NCBI GenBank assembly: GCA_016935295.1
Contig: JAFGRF010000005.1
Coordinates: forward strand, 1-7,361
DNA: 7,361 nucleotides
DNA from: Caldifarciminota bacterium
GTDB lineage: Bacteria > Hydrothermota > Tepidihabitantia > Tepidihabitantales > Tepidihabitantaceae
Reading direction: 5' to 3'
Shown here: piece after piece, positions 1-5,755 of the stretch
Layout of the letters: every line of letters begins with the position of its first letter
Position numbering within the stretch: position 1 is the first letter of the stretch
Made by a program: the position numbers and the translations under genes
Notes under the pieces: generated by a model
Databases searched by the model: none
What the model was told of the DNA's origin: nothing
Seen by the model: only the letters and a program-made list of their open reading frames with translations

Positions 1-37
1 AGGTCGAGGTAGAAAGGAGAAGCGGAACTGCGTCGCG

Positions 38-243
38 GCCTCAAGCCACAAGCAACAAGCATCAACCTGGCCCAAGCTGACAGCCAGCGGCTGACCACTT
101 CCGGCCGCTCGCCGCCGTAACGGTTGGTCCCCCTGTCCCTCGAGCTCTGGACCCCTACTCCCCCCGACTGCTGACTGGCCAACTGCCGCTGACCGCGGCA
201 AGCCGGCCGCCTCTAACGGGACTTGACCAGCAGCAGAAACAAG
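38..243. repeat. Degenerate heptad-periodic gene-free region (copy 1)
   Basis: Gene-free DNA that can be cut into consecutive 7-base units. Positions 38-65 are four units of consensus GCNNCAA, followed by one more at 66-72. After a 3-base slip at 73-75 a single register runs from 76 to about 243. C stands at the second position of 5/5 units before the slip and 18/24 after it. Blocks are shared with the second gene-free region: 59-75 matches 1710-1726 at 16 of 17 bases, GCTGACAGC (76-84) equals 1731-1739, and 145-161 matches 1765-1781 at 13 of 17. A period of 7 is not a multiple of 3, and no reading frame stays open with credible composition, so I read it as non-coding. Its function is unknown. 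Confidence 0.55.
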
Positions 244-247
244 ATGG

Positions 248-275
248 TTGACAGCACTGGTTTCGGTCGTAGACT
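248..275 (+). promoter_or_regulatory. Putative sigma70-type promoter of the propeller lipoprotein gene
   Basis: A perfect -35 box TTGACA (248-253), a 16-base spacer and TAGACT (270-275, 4 of 6 to TATAAT). Transcription would begin near 282, giving a leader of about 14 nt that still contains the Shine-Dalgarno. The TTG of this -35 box opens the reading frame upstream of the real ATG, so it would be a false start codon. Confidence 0.5.
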
Positions 276-284
276 TAGTCATTC

Positions 285-291
285 GAGGAGG
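285..291 (+). promoter_or_regulatory. Shine-Dalgarno fixing the start at 296
   Basis: GAGGAGG lies 4 nt before the ATG at 296. It selects this ATG over the upstream in-frame TTG at 248, and the resulting protein begins with a proper lipoprotein signal. Confidence 0.75.
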
Positions 292-295
292 TAGT

Positions 296-1549
296 ATGGT
301 CAAGCGCCTGAGTCTGATCGCTGCGTTTTGCAGTGCTATCCTCGTCTCGGGCTGCGGTATCGCGCCACCCGAGACGCCAGATGCGCCGTCCGGTCCTCGC
401 GCCGGCGACGTGGGAGCAACTTATGGTTTCACCGCGTATGCCACCGACCGGCAGAACCTGCCGCTCCGGTACCAGTTCGACTGGGGGGTCCGCGGGGAGT
501 TGGAGTGGAGCCAGTACATGCCGGGCGGCGTGCCGGCTACCCTGTACCACGCCTGGCGGGCCGCCGGCGCCTACAAGGTGCGCGTGCGGGCCGAGAACAT
601 CGCCGGCAGACAGTCGGAGTGGTCACCGACCCACCTCATCCTCATCGGGTCACAGCAGTCCGGCTACCCGGACACCGTGCTCGCGAACATAGCGATAGGC
701 GGTGACCCGACCGACATGGCAGTGCTCCCCAACGGCAGGTTCGCGTACGTGGCGAATCAGGTAGAGGAGTACGTCACGGTCGTCGACGTGGAGAATCGCC
801 AGGTGGTCACGCACGTGACCTGCGGCTCGAGCCCCTACATGATCTCGGCCATGCCCGGCAACGAGTACGTCTACTCGAGCAGCGAGTGGGACGACGAGGT
901 ATCTGTCATCCGGACCAGTGACAACACGGTGATCGAGAAGATACCGGTGGGCGCCTGCCCGCACCGGCTCTGCTTCTTGCCGGACGGCAGCCGCTGCTAC
1001 ACGGCCAACCAGAATGACAACACGGTATCGGTAATCGGTACGTCAGCCAGGACCGTCCTTGCCAGCATCCCGGTCGGGAACATCCCGCGGGACGTGGACT
1101 GCGACGCCGACTACGTCTACACCGCCAATGTCGGGTCAACGAACCTGACCAAGATCCGCGTCTCGGACAATACCGTGGTCGCAACCATCGAGCTGGGATT
1201 CAGACCACACCGGGTGCGGGTGATGCCGGGCGGCGAGTACGTCTACGCCACCGAGTACTGGGGCCACAGGATCGCGGTCGTGCGCGCTTCTGACAACACC
1301 GTGGTCAAGACCATCCAGGCGGGCGATTGCGTTACCGGCATGTGCTTCGTGAACGGCGGCGAGTACATGTTCGTAGCCTCGGACTACGACGATGGCGCGG
1401 CGCTCGTGGTCCGGACGTCGGACAACACGATCATCGACCACATACCGACCGGGTTTGGCACCATGAGCGTGCGGACGCCCAGCGACGAGTCCTACGTCGC
1501 CTGCTCCAACCGCTACTCGCACACGCTCACGATCATCGGCCGGCGCTGA
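296..1549 (+). CDS. Surface lipoprotein: PKD/Fn3-like domain plus seven-bladed YVTN-type beta-propeller
   Basis: 417 aa. Residues 1-20 form a lipoprotein signal: MVKR, a hydrophobic core, then the lipobox V-S-G-C with the lipidated cysteine at position 20. Residues about 25-118 form an Ig-fold domain of the PKD/Fn3 type (YQFDWG, HAW..AGAYKVRVRAEN, SEWS). From residue 128 there are seven repeats of about 40-43 aa, each with a V-x-x-x-I-x-x-G opening, a central (Y)VYxAN-like strand and a closing strand ending in a turn (SDNT in five repeats). Seven repeats make a complete YVTN-type propeller closed at the extreme C-terminus. In this family such propellers are secreted or anchored binding or scaffold modules. 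No catalytic residues are visible, so the ligand is unknown. The gene is monocistronic, with its own promoter upstream and hairpins downstream. Fold and location are well supported; the specific role is not known. Confidence 0.85.
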   Translation: MVKRLSLIAAFCSAILVSGCGIAPPETPDAPSGPRAGDVGATYGFTAYATDRQNLPLRYQFDWGVRGELEWSQYMPGGVPATLYHAWRAAGAYKVRVRAENIAGRQSEWSPTHLILIGSQQSGYPDTVLANIAIGGDPTDMAVLPNGRFAYVANQVEEYVTVVDVENRQVVTHVTCGSSPYMISAMPGNEYVYSSSEWDDEVSVIRTSDNTVIEKIPVGACPHRLCFLPDGSRCYTANQNDNTVSVIGTSARTVLASIPVGNIPRDVDCDADYVYTANVGSTNLTKIRVSDNTVVATIELGFRPHRVRVMPGGEYVYATEYWGHRIAVVRASDNTVVKTIQAGDCVTGMCFVNGGEYMFVASDYDDGAALVVRTSDNTIIDHIPTGFGTMSVRTPSDESYVACSNRYSHTLTIIGRR

Positions 1550-1564
1550 CGGCGCCAGAATCTG

Positions 1565-1582
1565 TCGGGCCGAGGGGCCCGA
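1565..1582 (+). other. Short GC-rich hairpin after the lipoprotein gene
   Basis: TCGGGCC (1565-1571) pairs perfectly with GGCCCGA (1576-1582) around a 4-nt loop, 15 nt after the stop codon. No T-run follows. It may help stop transcription or protect the 3' end together with the larger hairpin 18 nt downstream. Confidence 0.4.
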
Positions 1583-1600
1583 GTGTCCGAACAGCATAGT

Positions 1601-1634
1601 GGAACAGAGCCAGCCTTGCGGCTGGCTCTGTTCC
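1601..1634 (+). terminator. Perfect 15-bp stem-loop, probable terminator without a U-tract
   Basis: Positions 1601-1615 are the exact reverse complement of 1620-1634, with a TTGC loop. The hairpin follows the lipoprotein stop by 51 nt and separates that gene from the heptad region. No T-run follows on either strand, so it is not a textbook intrinsic terminator; 3'-end protection is an alternative. Confidence 0.55.
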
Positions 1635-1688
1635 GGGAAGTCTCACGGCTGCGACGGTCCGGACTACATGGAGACGATCGGCATCGCA

Positions 1689-1884
1689 GCTACGAACCGC
1701 AAACCACAAGCATCAAGCTGGCCCAAACCAGCTGACAGCGAACGGCTGATTGCTACCGGCTCATCTCTGGTACCTGACTCCTCGTGCGTGCAATCGTTAT
1801 TCGTCATTGGGACTTCGTCATTTTCTGCTCGTCCCTCGTCTCTCTCTCCTGCCTCCTACCGGTTCGCCGAGCCTGCTGCTCAGA
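1689..1884. repeat. Degenerate heptad-periodic gene-free region (copy 2)
   Basis: Twenty-eight consecutive 7-base units run in one unbroken register from 1689 to 1884. C is at the second position of 22 of the 28 units. The first base is mostly G in units 1-11 and T in units 16-26. The clearest part is 1794-1842, where TCGTCAT occurs at 1801 and 1815, TCGTTAT at 1794, TCGTCCC at 1829 and TCGTCTC at 1836. Every seventh base from 1794 to 1864 is T. The left half shares ordered blocks with 38-161. No protein start with a Shine-Dalgarno and no plausible protein is seen here. The region resembles decayed short tandem heptamer repeats such as the STRR elements of cyanobacteria, though this exact family is not one I recognise. 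Confidence 0.6.
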
Positions 1885-1946
1885 TGCAGCGATCAGGCCG
1901 GATTACGGGTTGCAGTCCCCAAATCCAACCGGTCGATTCCGGCATA

Positions 1947-1975
1947 TTGACCGCAGCATCGTCGAGTTCTACAAT
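1947..1975 (+). promoter_or_regulatory. Near-consensus sigma70-type promoter, predicted leaderless
   Basis: TTGACC (1947-1952, 5 of 6), a spacer of exactly 17 nt, and TACAAT (1970-1975, 5 of 6). Counting the last -10 base as -7 puts +1 at 1982, which is the A of the ATG of the downstream gene. No Shine-Dalgarno precedes that ATG, consistent with a leaderless message. Confidence 0.65.
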
Positions 1976-1981
1976 CGAACC

Positions 1982-2503
1982 ATGATCGAGCCGCTACCAC
2001 CCGCCCCGGCGGCCACCACCCCGAGCAGGCCGTCTGAACTAAAGAAGGGGCAGTTCCCTGTCGGTCCGATTGCCCGGGTCGTGGGTCTCCTCCATACCCG
2101 GTCCGGGCGTCGAGCCGCGTTCGCGACGCTGGTGCTGTTTGCCCTGACCGCCGCCCTGGTCGGCGGCGCATTCCTCTTTCGTGCAACCGGCTACCGACAC
2201 GGATATGAACTCGGACGCAAGAGCGTGGGCTACTACGAGTCCGCTGCCATCGCCGATTCGATGAAGGTCAGCGCCGGCAACGCAGTCCTGGAATCGGCCG
2301 GCATGCTGCCGGATCCGAACCAGCAGGGCTCCTGGCACGTCGCCCGCTTCCGCGTGACGCGGGCCGAGAAGCTGTGCAGCTTTGGCACCACGCAGGGCCT
2401 GGACACCATGGTCGTCGCGACCTTCACGTCACAAGAGAGCGCCACGGTAGGCAGATCGTACTACAGCGGCTCTGACGGCCGCATTCATCATGTCAACCGC
2501 TGA
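1982..2503 (+). CDS. Small single-span membrane protein, unknown function (first gene of pair)
   Basis: 173 aa, not recognised. The N-terminal 40 residues are proline-rich and basic (KK at 21-22, RSGRR at 40-44) and presumably cytoplasmic. Residues about 45-66 form one hydrophobic helix. The rest is probably outside the membrane and starts with the segment GYRHGYELGRKSVGYYE (70-86); its C-terminal part (118-173) has alternating hydrophobic residues consistent with a small beta-rich domain and contains a single cysteine at 132. The open frame extends upstream to 1784, but that part crosses the heptad region and the promoter. The ATG at 1982 is chosen because it coincides with the predicted transcription start. 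The gene overlaps the next one by 14 nt, which suggests translational coupling. The next protein has the same layout and a similar post-membrane motif. Confidence 0.65.
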   Translation: MIEPLPPAPAATTPSRPSELKKGQFPVGPIARVVGLLHTRSGRRAAFATLVLFALTAALVGGAFLFRATGYRHGYELGRKSVGYYESAAIADSMKVSAGNAVLESAGMLPDPNQQGSWHVARFRVTRAEKLCSFGTTQGLDTMVVATFTSQESATVGRSYYSGSDGRIHHVNR

Positions 2504-2972
2504 CACCACGATAGTCTCCGCGAACGAGTCTGGGTCGGCACGCGAAGTCAGGAATTCTCCCGTCTCCCTCCGGGCGTTGTGGCATCGGTACGCCCGCAAG
2601 GCGGTGGCACCGTCTCTGTTCGTGCTGGCGGTCGGGCTGGGTCTGCTGCTGGCCAAAGCGGCCACGTACTCGCAGAGCCACGCGGCCGGGTTCGAACGGG
2701 GCCGGGCCACTGCCTTGCGCGAGCTCGGAATGTACATGGCGAAGAATGACTCGATTCGCCACGAGGGCGAACTGCAGGCCGTGCGGGTGCTCCGCAACGT
2801 GCGGTTCTTCTTCCTGGGCAGGCATTCGCGCGGGTGGTGCTTCGTGAAGTATGCCAACTCATCCGAGCCGAACTGGTCCATCGGCTGGGTGAAAGACGTG
2901 AAGTACATAGAGCCGGGCAGGGCGTACAACCTCAACCCGCGCGGCTACGTCTGGGACCGTCCGCTCCGCTAG
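2490..2972 (+). CDS. Small single-span membrane protein, unknown function (second gene of pair)
   Basis: 160 aa, not recognised. Polar N-terminus (1-30), a basic flank (WHRYARK, 31-37), one hydrophobic helix at about 38-58, then an outside segment beginning AAGFERGRATALREL (65-79) and a C-terminal part rich in aromatic and basic residues (RFFFLGR at 105-111, GWCFVKY, NWSIGW). The ATG at 2490 lies inside the 3' end of the preceding gene and has no strong Shine-Dalgarno of its own, so translation probably depends on ribosomes ending at 2503. Size, topology and the G-[FY]-E-x-G-R motif just after the membrane helix match the preceding protein, so the two may be diverged duplicates acting together. 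No catalytic motif is seen. Confidence 0.7.
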   Translation: MSTADTTIVSANESGSAREVRNSPVSLRALWHRYARKAVAPSLFVLAVGLGLLLAKAATYSQSHAAGFERGRATALRELGMYMAKNDSIRHEGELQAVRVLRNVRFFFLGRHSRGWCFVKYANSSEPNWSIGWVKDVKYIEPGRAYNLNPRGYVWDRPLR

Positions 2973-2989
2973 CCCTCGCCAAACCAGCC

Positions 2990-3004
2990 CCGGGCCTCGC
3001 CCGG
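2990..3004 (+). terminator. Small GC hairpin after the membrane-protein pair (weak)
   Basis: CCGGGC (2990-2995) pairs with GCCCGG (2999-3004) around a 3-nt loop, 17 nt after the stop at 2972. No T-run follows. It sits in the gap between convergent genes and is the only candidate end for the + strand operon near its stop codon. Confidence 0.3.
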
Positions 3005-3049
3005 CAACCATACGTCACCGGCAGCAGGCCCGGATCTACGGCAAGGAAG

Positions 3050-3066
3050 GACGGCGGCCGGCCGTC
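3050..3066 (-). terminator. Candidate terminator of the EF-P gene
   Basis: On the - strand GACGGC, a 5-nt loop and GCCGTC form a GC-rich stem 14 nt past the EF-P stop codon. It is followed by the pyrimidine run CCTTCCTT. The T-tract is imperfect and the stem is only 6 bp, so support is moderate. Confidence 0.4.
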
Positions 3067-3080
3067 GGACTGGAATGGTC

Positions 3081-3641
3081 CTAGTGGAGCCGCTCGAGGT
3101 AGTGGCCGGAGGCCACGTCTATCCTGATGCGGTCGCCGTTCTTGATGAACTGCGGAACCTGGACTTCCATTCCGTTCTCGATGGTGGCAGGCTTGGGTGC
3201 GGAATCAACGTCACCGTGCAACGCCGGTCCGGTGGAAGTCACGGTGACATCCGCCGTCGACGGTATGATGGCGTCGATGGGCTGTTCCCCATGGAATTCA
3301 ACCTTGAGTTGGCTGCCGTCGTTGATGAACTTCTCGTACACCCCGACCATCTGCCGCGGGATTGCCACCTGCTCGAAGGTCTCGGGGTGCATGAAGTAGA
3401 GCGTATCGCCGTCCCGATAGCTGTGGGTCAGATTCACGGTCTCGACGACGACATCCTCCACCTTCGTGTCGGGGTGAAGGCGTTGCTCGGTCTGGGTCCG
3501 GGTCTGAAGGTTGCGCAGCCGCACGTGGACCGCACTCGGCAGCTTGGCGGTACCGACTTTCATTTCGGCAAGTACGATCTTGTACAACTCGCCATTGAGC
3601 GCGATACACATGCCGTTCCGCAGGTCTGATGCCTTGGTCAC
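3081..3641 (-). CDS. efp: Translation elongation factor P
   Basis: 186 aa, the usual length for EF-P. EF-P binds ribosomes stalled on consecutive prolines and promotes peptide-bond formation. The N-terminal KOW-like domain starts with SDLRNGM and LNGELYKIV, followed by the conserved strand VHVRLRNL. The middle OB domain contains GDTLYFMHPETFEQV. The C-terminal OB domain contains KPATIENGMEVQVPQFI and ends GDRIRIDVASGHYLERLH, a strong family signature. Lys33, in the loop GTAKLPS, aligns with the modified Lys34 of E. coli EF-P, but the common PGKG context is absent. The start is the GTG at 3641: AGGAG lies 8 nt before it and the resulting N-terminus matches the family, whereas the upstream in-frame TTG at 3689 is part of the -35 box. 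It lies downstream of, and on the same strand as, the M14 peptidase gene, with a 69-nt gap and its own promoter. Confidence 0.95.
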   Translation of the reverse strand: MTKASDLRNGMCIALNGELYKIVLAEMKVGTAKLPSAVHVRLRNLQTRTQTEQRLHPDTKVEDVVVETVNLTHSYRDGDTLYFMHPETFEQVAIPRQMVGVYEKFINDGSQLKVEFHGEQPIDAIIPSTADVTVTSTGPALHGDVDSAPKPATIENGMEVQVPQFIKNGDRIRIDVASGHYLERLH

Positions 3642-3649
3642 CTTAACAG

Positions 3650-3654
3650 CTCCT
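3650..3654 (-). promoter_or_regulatory. Shine-Dalgarno fixing the EF-P GTG start
   Basis: AGGAG on the - strand, 8 nt before the GTG at 3641. It decides in favour of a 186-aa protein over the 202-aa extension from TTG at 3689. Confidence 0.8.
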
Positions 3655-3660
3655 GAAAAA

Positions 3661-3689
3661 AGAGTAGCCCGAGCGACGTTGGCAGTCAA
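3661..3689 (-). promoter_or_regulatory. Putative promoter of the EF-P gene
   Basis: On the - strand TTGACT (3689-3684, 5 of 6), a 17-nt spacer and TACTCT (3666-3661; 3 of 6 but keeping the key T, A and final T). Transcription would start near 3654, giving a leader of about 13 nt. The -35 box begins 22 nt after the stop codon of the upstream peptidase gene. No clear terminator separates the two, so readthrough from the peptidase gene is also possible. Confidence 0.45.
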
Positions 3690-3710
3690 GCGCAGCCAGC
3701 GGCTCCCCCT

Positions 3711-5590
3711 CTAGCGGACGACCAGGACTCTTCGCAGCGCGGTGGCGCCGCGCACGCCGCTGCAGGCCACGAAGTAGACACCGGTGGAGAGATGACTCAC
3801 GTCGTTGGCACCCGACCTCAGAACCATCTTTCTGCGCCCAAGGGCATTGAGCAGCGCCGGCCTCTCACCGGCCGCTGCCTCTCGGCCGGATAGAAACAGA
3901 ACCTGACCAGTAAGCGTGGCGGACGGCACTGCCGGCCCGCCCTCGCCTGCGCCCGTCTCGCCGATACCGATTACGTCCTCACCGAGCACGATCTCGAACG
4001 GAACCGGCATCATCGTGGTGTTGCCGGCGTCGGTGAACGTAACCTCGAGTCGGAGCCGGATCGTATCACCCGGCTGCCCGCCGCCCGAAGCACACACGCG
4101 GAACTGGTCGGAGTTGTTGTCGACATCGCTGTGCCGCTGGACATCAGGGAACGACTTCACCGAGTCCAGCACGGTCACGAGAGTGTCGAGCGACACCAAT
4201 CGGGCGCTGACGGCACAGGCCGAATCAAGCGGGTGTATGGCCTGATTGCGGATGGTGAACCAGAGATTCGCGGTCTCGCCCGGATCGAGCATACCCGTAG
4301 CGTTGCCCAGGATCGAGTCGCTGACTGCAGCCGAGACCGGACCGAAGTACACGCCGGCGATGCGGGCCAGATAGAACAGGGTCGGGACGTTCGCTTCAAC
4401 CTCCTTGCGCATCAGCGCAGAGTCGTTCCAGCAGGCGTAGAACCAGGTGTCGGCCTCGATGACAAAGGAGTAGGTGAGGAACTTGTCCGCGGTATCGGAG
4501 AACCCCCAATCCGGCTGCGTGCCGTTGGCAAGGTAGAGGACGTGCGAGGCCTGACCGGTAAGAGTGTCGTGGTAGTCGTTGTACGTCTGGAACGTATCAA
4601 GTACTTCCTGAAGCAGATCTTGCTCGGGGGGCGAATCATAGGTGTAGCACCAAGGATAGGTGTTGTAGCCACCATAGCAGTGGAAGTCCTGCTTGGTGCG
4701 AAACCGATGGCCGACCTCCAGGTCGCGGGCGGCAGTTGCCTCCGCATCACTCCACGGATTCGGTCCGCGGTAGGCGTGCGCCGCGGGGTTGGGCGAGGAC
4801 CCGATGTCATCACAGCCCCACCTGAATCCGTGGTTGCGGGAGGGGTCAACGCCAATGTTGGGAGGCACGACCACGCGGCGGTTCTTACGCCAATAGACGC
4901 CGGCCCCGCCCGAATCGGAGCAGAAAACCGAGCAGTCCGGATTGAGAATCGGCACGACGTATATCTCGCGGTTGTCGACCAGCCAAGTGCAGACCGAATC
5001 GGTGCCGTACCCGGCCAGAATCTCATCAAGGAACTCCATCACGATAGACGTGCCCATGGGTTCGTCGCCGTGGCACGCGCCCGAGAAGTAGCAGGCTGGT
5101 TCGTCCTCCTCGGCCGCAGCATTGTCCGAAACCTTCAAGCAGAGGATGTCGCGGCCCTGCGAGGTCACGCCGATAGTGAAGAGACTGCAGATTTCGGGAT
5201 GGGCGGCCGCGAGGGCATACACCGAGTCACGCATCTCCCCGTAGGTGAAGTAGTACCCGAATGTCTGCAGCCGCGGCGCATCGTGTGGGTCTTCACCGGT
5301 CAGCAGTCTGAACTTGTCATCCAGGTTGGCCCACGTGACTGCGGTCTTCAACCCGCAGTGTCGGATGCCGGCAAGCTGCTCGTCATCGGTGACAAGGACC
5401 AAGTACGCGCCGTTCTCGTCCGCACCACGGGAACAAACGTAGAGGTCTCCGGCAAGACTACCCAGCCGGTCGAGGTCACGGGCGTCGTTGACGTACAGCC
5501 TCGCCTCCATGAGCGTCGCGGAGCGGTCCTGAGCGACCCCTGCGGTCACAAGACACGCGAAGGCAAGTAGAGTATCACCAGTCGGCGCAT
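3711..5590 (-). CDS. Secreted M14-family zinc carboxypeptidase with C-terminal sorting-like tail; frameshift in the signal peptide
   Basis: About 626 aa once the frame is repaired. M14 peptidases are zinc enzymes that usually remove C-terminal residues. Visible catalytic elements are the H-x-x-E zinc pair in CHGDEP (H codon 5072-5070, E codon 5063-5061), the arginine segment WRKNRR, GVDPSRNHGFRWG at the substrate carboxylate-binding site, the third zinc ligand in DFHCYGGY (H codon 4682-4680), and the catalytic Glu in FVIEAD (4457-4455). The usual Asn before Arg145 is Ser here. A propeptide-like region precedes the catalytic domain. After it comes an Ig-like domain (GMLDPGETANLWFTIRN), then a type IX-like tail (LSTGVYFVACS...RVLVVR). 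The ATG at 5590 has AAGGAGA 5 nt upstream and reads MRRLVIL, but is out of frame. Adding one base near 5570 would join it to LLAFACLVTAGVAQ as a perfect signal peptide. This could be a sequencing error, a natural mutation or, less likely, regulated frameshifting. Confidence 0.85.
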
Positions 5591-5628
5591 GTTGTCTCCT
5601 TGTCGGGCAATAGGCAGCTCTCGGCCAT
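5575..5628 (-). CDS. Possible 17-aa upstream ORF overlapping the peptidase start
   Basis: ATG at 5628 to TGA at 5575 encodes MAESCLLPDKETTCADW. AAGGAGA precedes it with only 3 nt between AGGAG and the ATG, which is short. It lies inside the predicted peptidase leader and overlaps the peptidase ATG by 16 nt in a different frame. It could be a leader peptide affecting peptidase translation or a chance ORF; nothing in the peptide suggests a function. Confidence 0.2.
   Translation of the reverse strand: MAESCLLPDKETTCADW
5596..5600 (-). promoter_or_regulatory. Shine-Dalgarno pointing to the peptidase ATG at 5590
   Basis: AGGAG within AAGGAGA on the - strand, 5 nt before ATG 5590. It marks the expected start of the peptidase gene even though that ATG is out of frame with the downstream protein, which makes it central to the frameshift argument. 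Confidence 0.7.
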
Positions 5629-5653
5629 ATTCTCCTTGCCGGCCACGCTGTGG

Positions 5654-5681
5654 AGTATACACGGGGCACAATCTCGGGCAA
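5654..5681 (-). promoter_or_regulatory. Putative promoter of the M14 peptidase gene
   Basis: On the - strand TTGCCC (5681-5676, 4 of 6), a 16-nt spacer and TATACT (5659-5654, 5 of 6). Transcription would begin near 5647, leaving a leader of about 57 nt, longer than those of the other genes here. The TTG at 5681 that opens the peptidase frame is the first half of this -35 box and is unlikely to be a start codon. Confidence 0.5.
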
Positions 5682-5708
5682 GCCACGAGCTACGGGCGTG
5701 GCAGGTCG

Positions 5709-5738
5709 AAACGAAGGGGCGCGGACGAACCGCGCCCC
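5709..5738 (-). terminator. Intrinsic terminator after the second M14 peptidase
   Basis: On the - strand GGGGCGCGG (5738-5730), a 5-nt loop and CCGCGCCCC (5724-5716) form a perfect 9-bp GC stem, followed by the T-rich TTCGTTTCG. It lies 17 nt past the stop codon at 5756 and upstream of the next gene's promoter, so the two peptidases are probably separate transcripts. Confidence 0.7.
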
Positions 5739-5755
5739 GCAACCGTGTGCCTGCC

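Noticed and set aside
1..37. Possible 3' end of an upstream gene
   Set aside because: One frame stops at 12 and the others run into the heptad region. There is too little sequence to support any protein.
38..243. CRISPR array or tandem minisatellite
   Set aside because: There are no repeats of 24-40 nt separated by unique spacers, and the units are 7 bases and degenerate.
1784..1981. N-terminal extension of the first membrane protein
   Set aside because: It would translate the heptad repeats and the -35 and -10 boxes, and has no ribosome-binding site. ATG 1982 at the predicted transcript start fits better.
1599..1985. 128-aa open frame on the + strand
   Set aside because: It starts inside the 15-bp hairpin, crosses the heptad region and the promoter, and has no Shine-Dalgarno. 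The 7-base period is incompatible with a coding repeat.
3075..3629. 184-aa open frame on the + strand opposite EF-P
   Set aside because: Antisense shadow of EF-P, which is recognised along its entire length.
4131..5570. 479-aa open frame on the + strand opposite the M14 peptidase
   Set aside because: It is antisense to a protein with clear catalytic motifs, shows no recognisable domain, and long antisense frames are expected in GC-rich genes.
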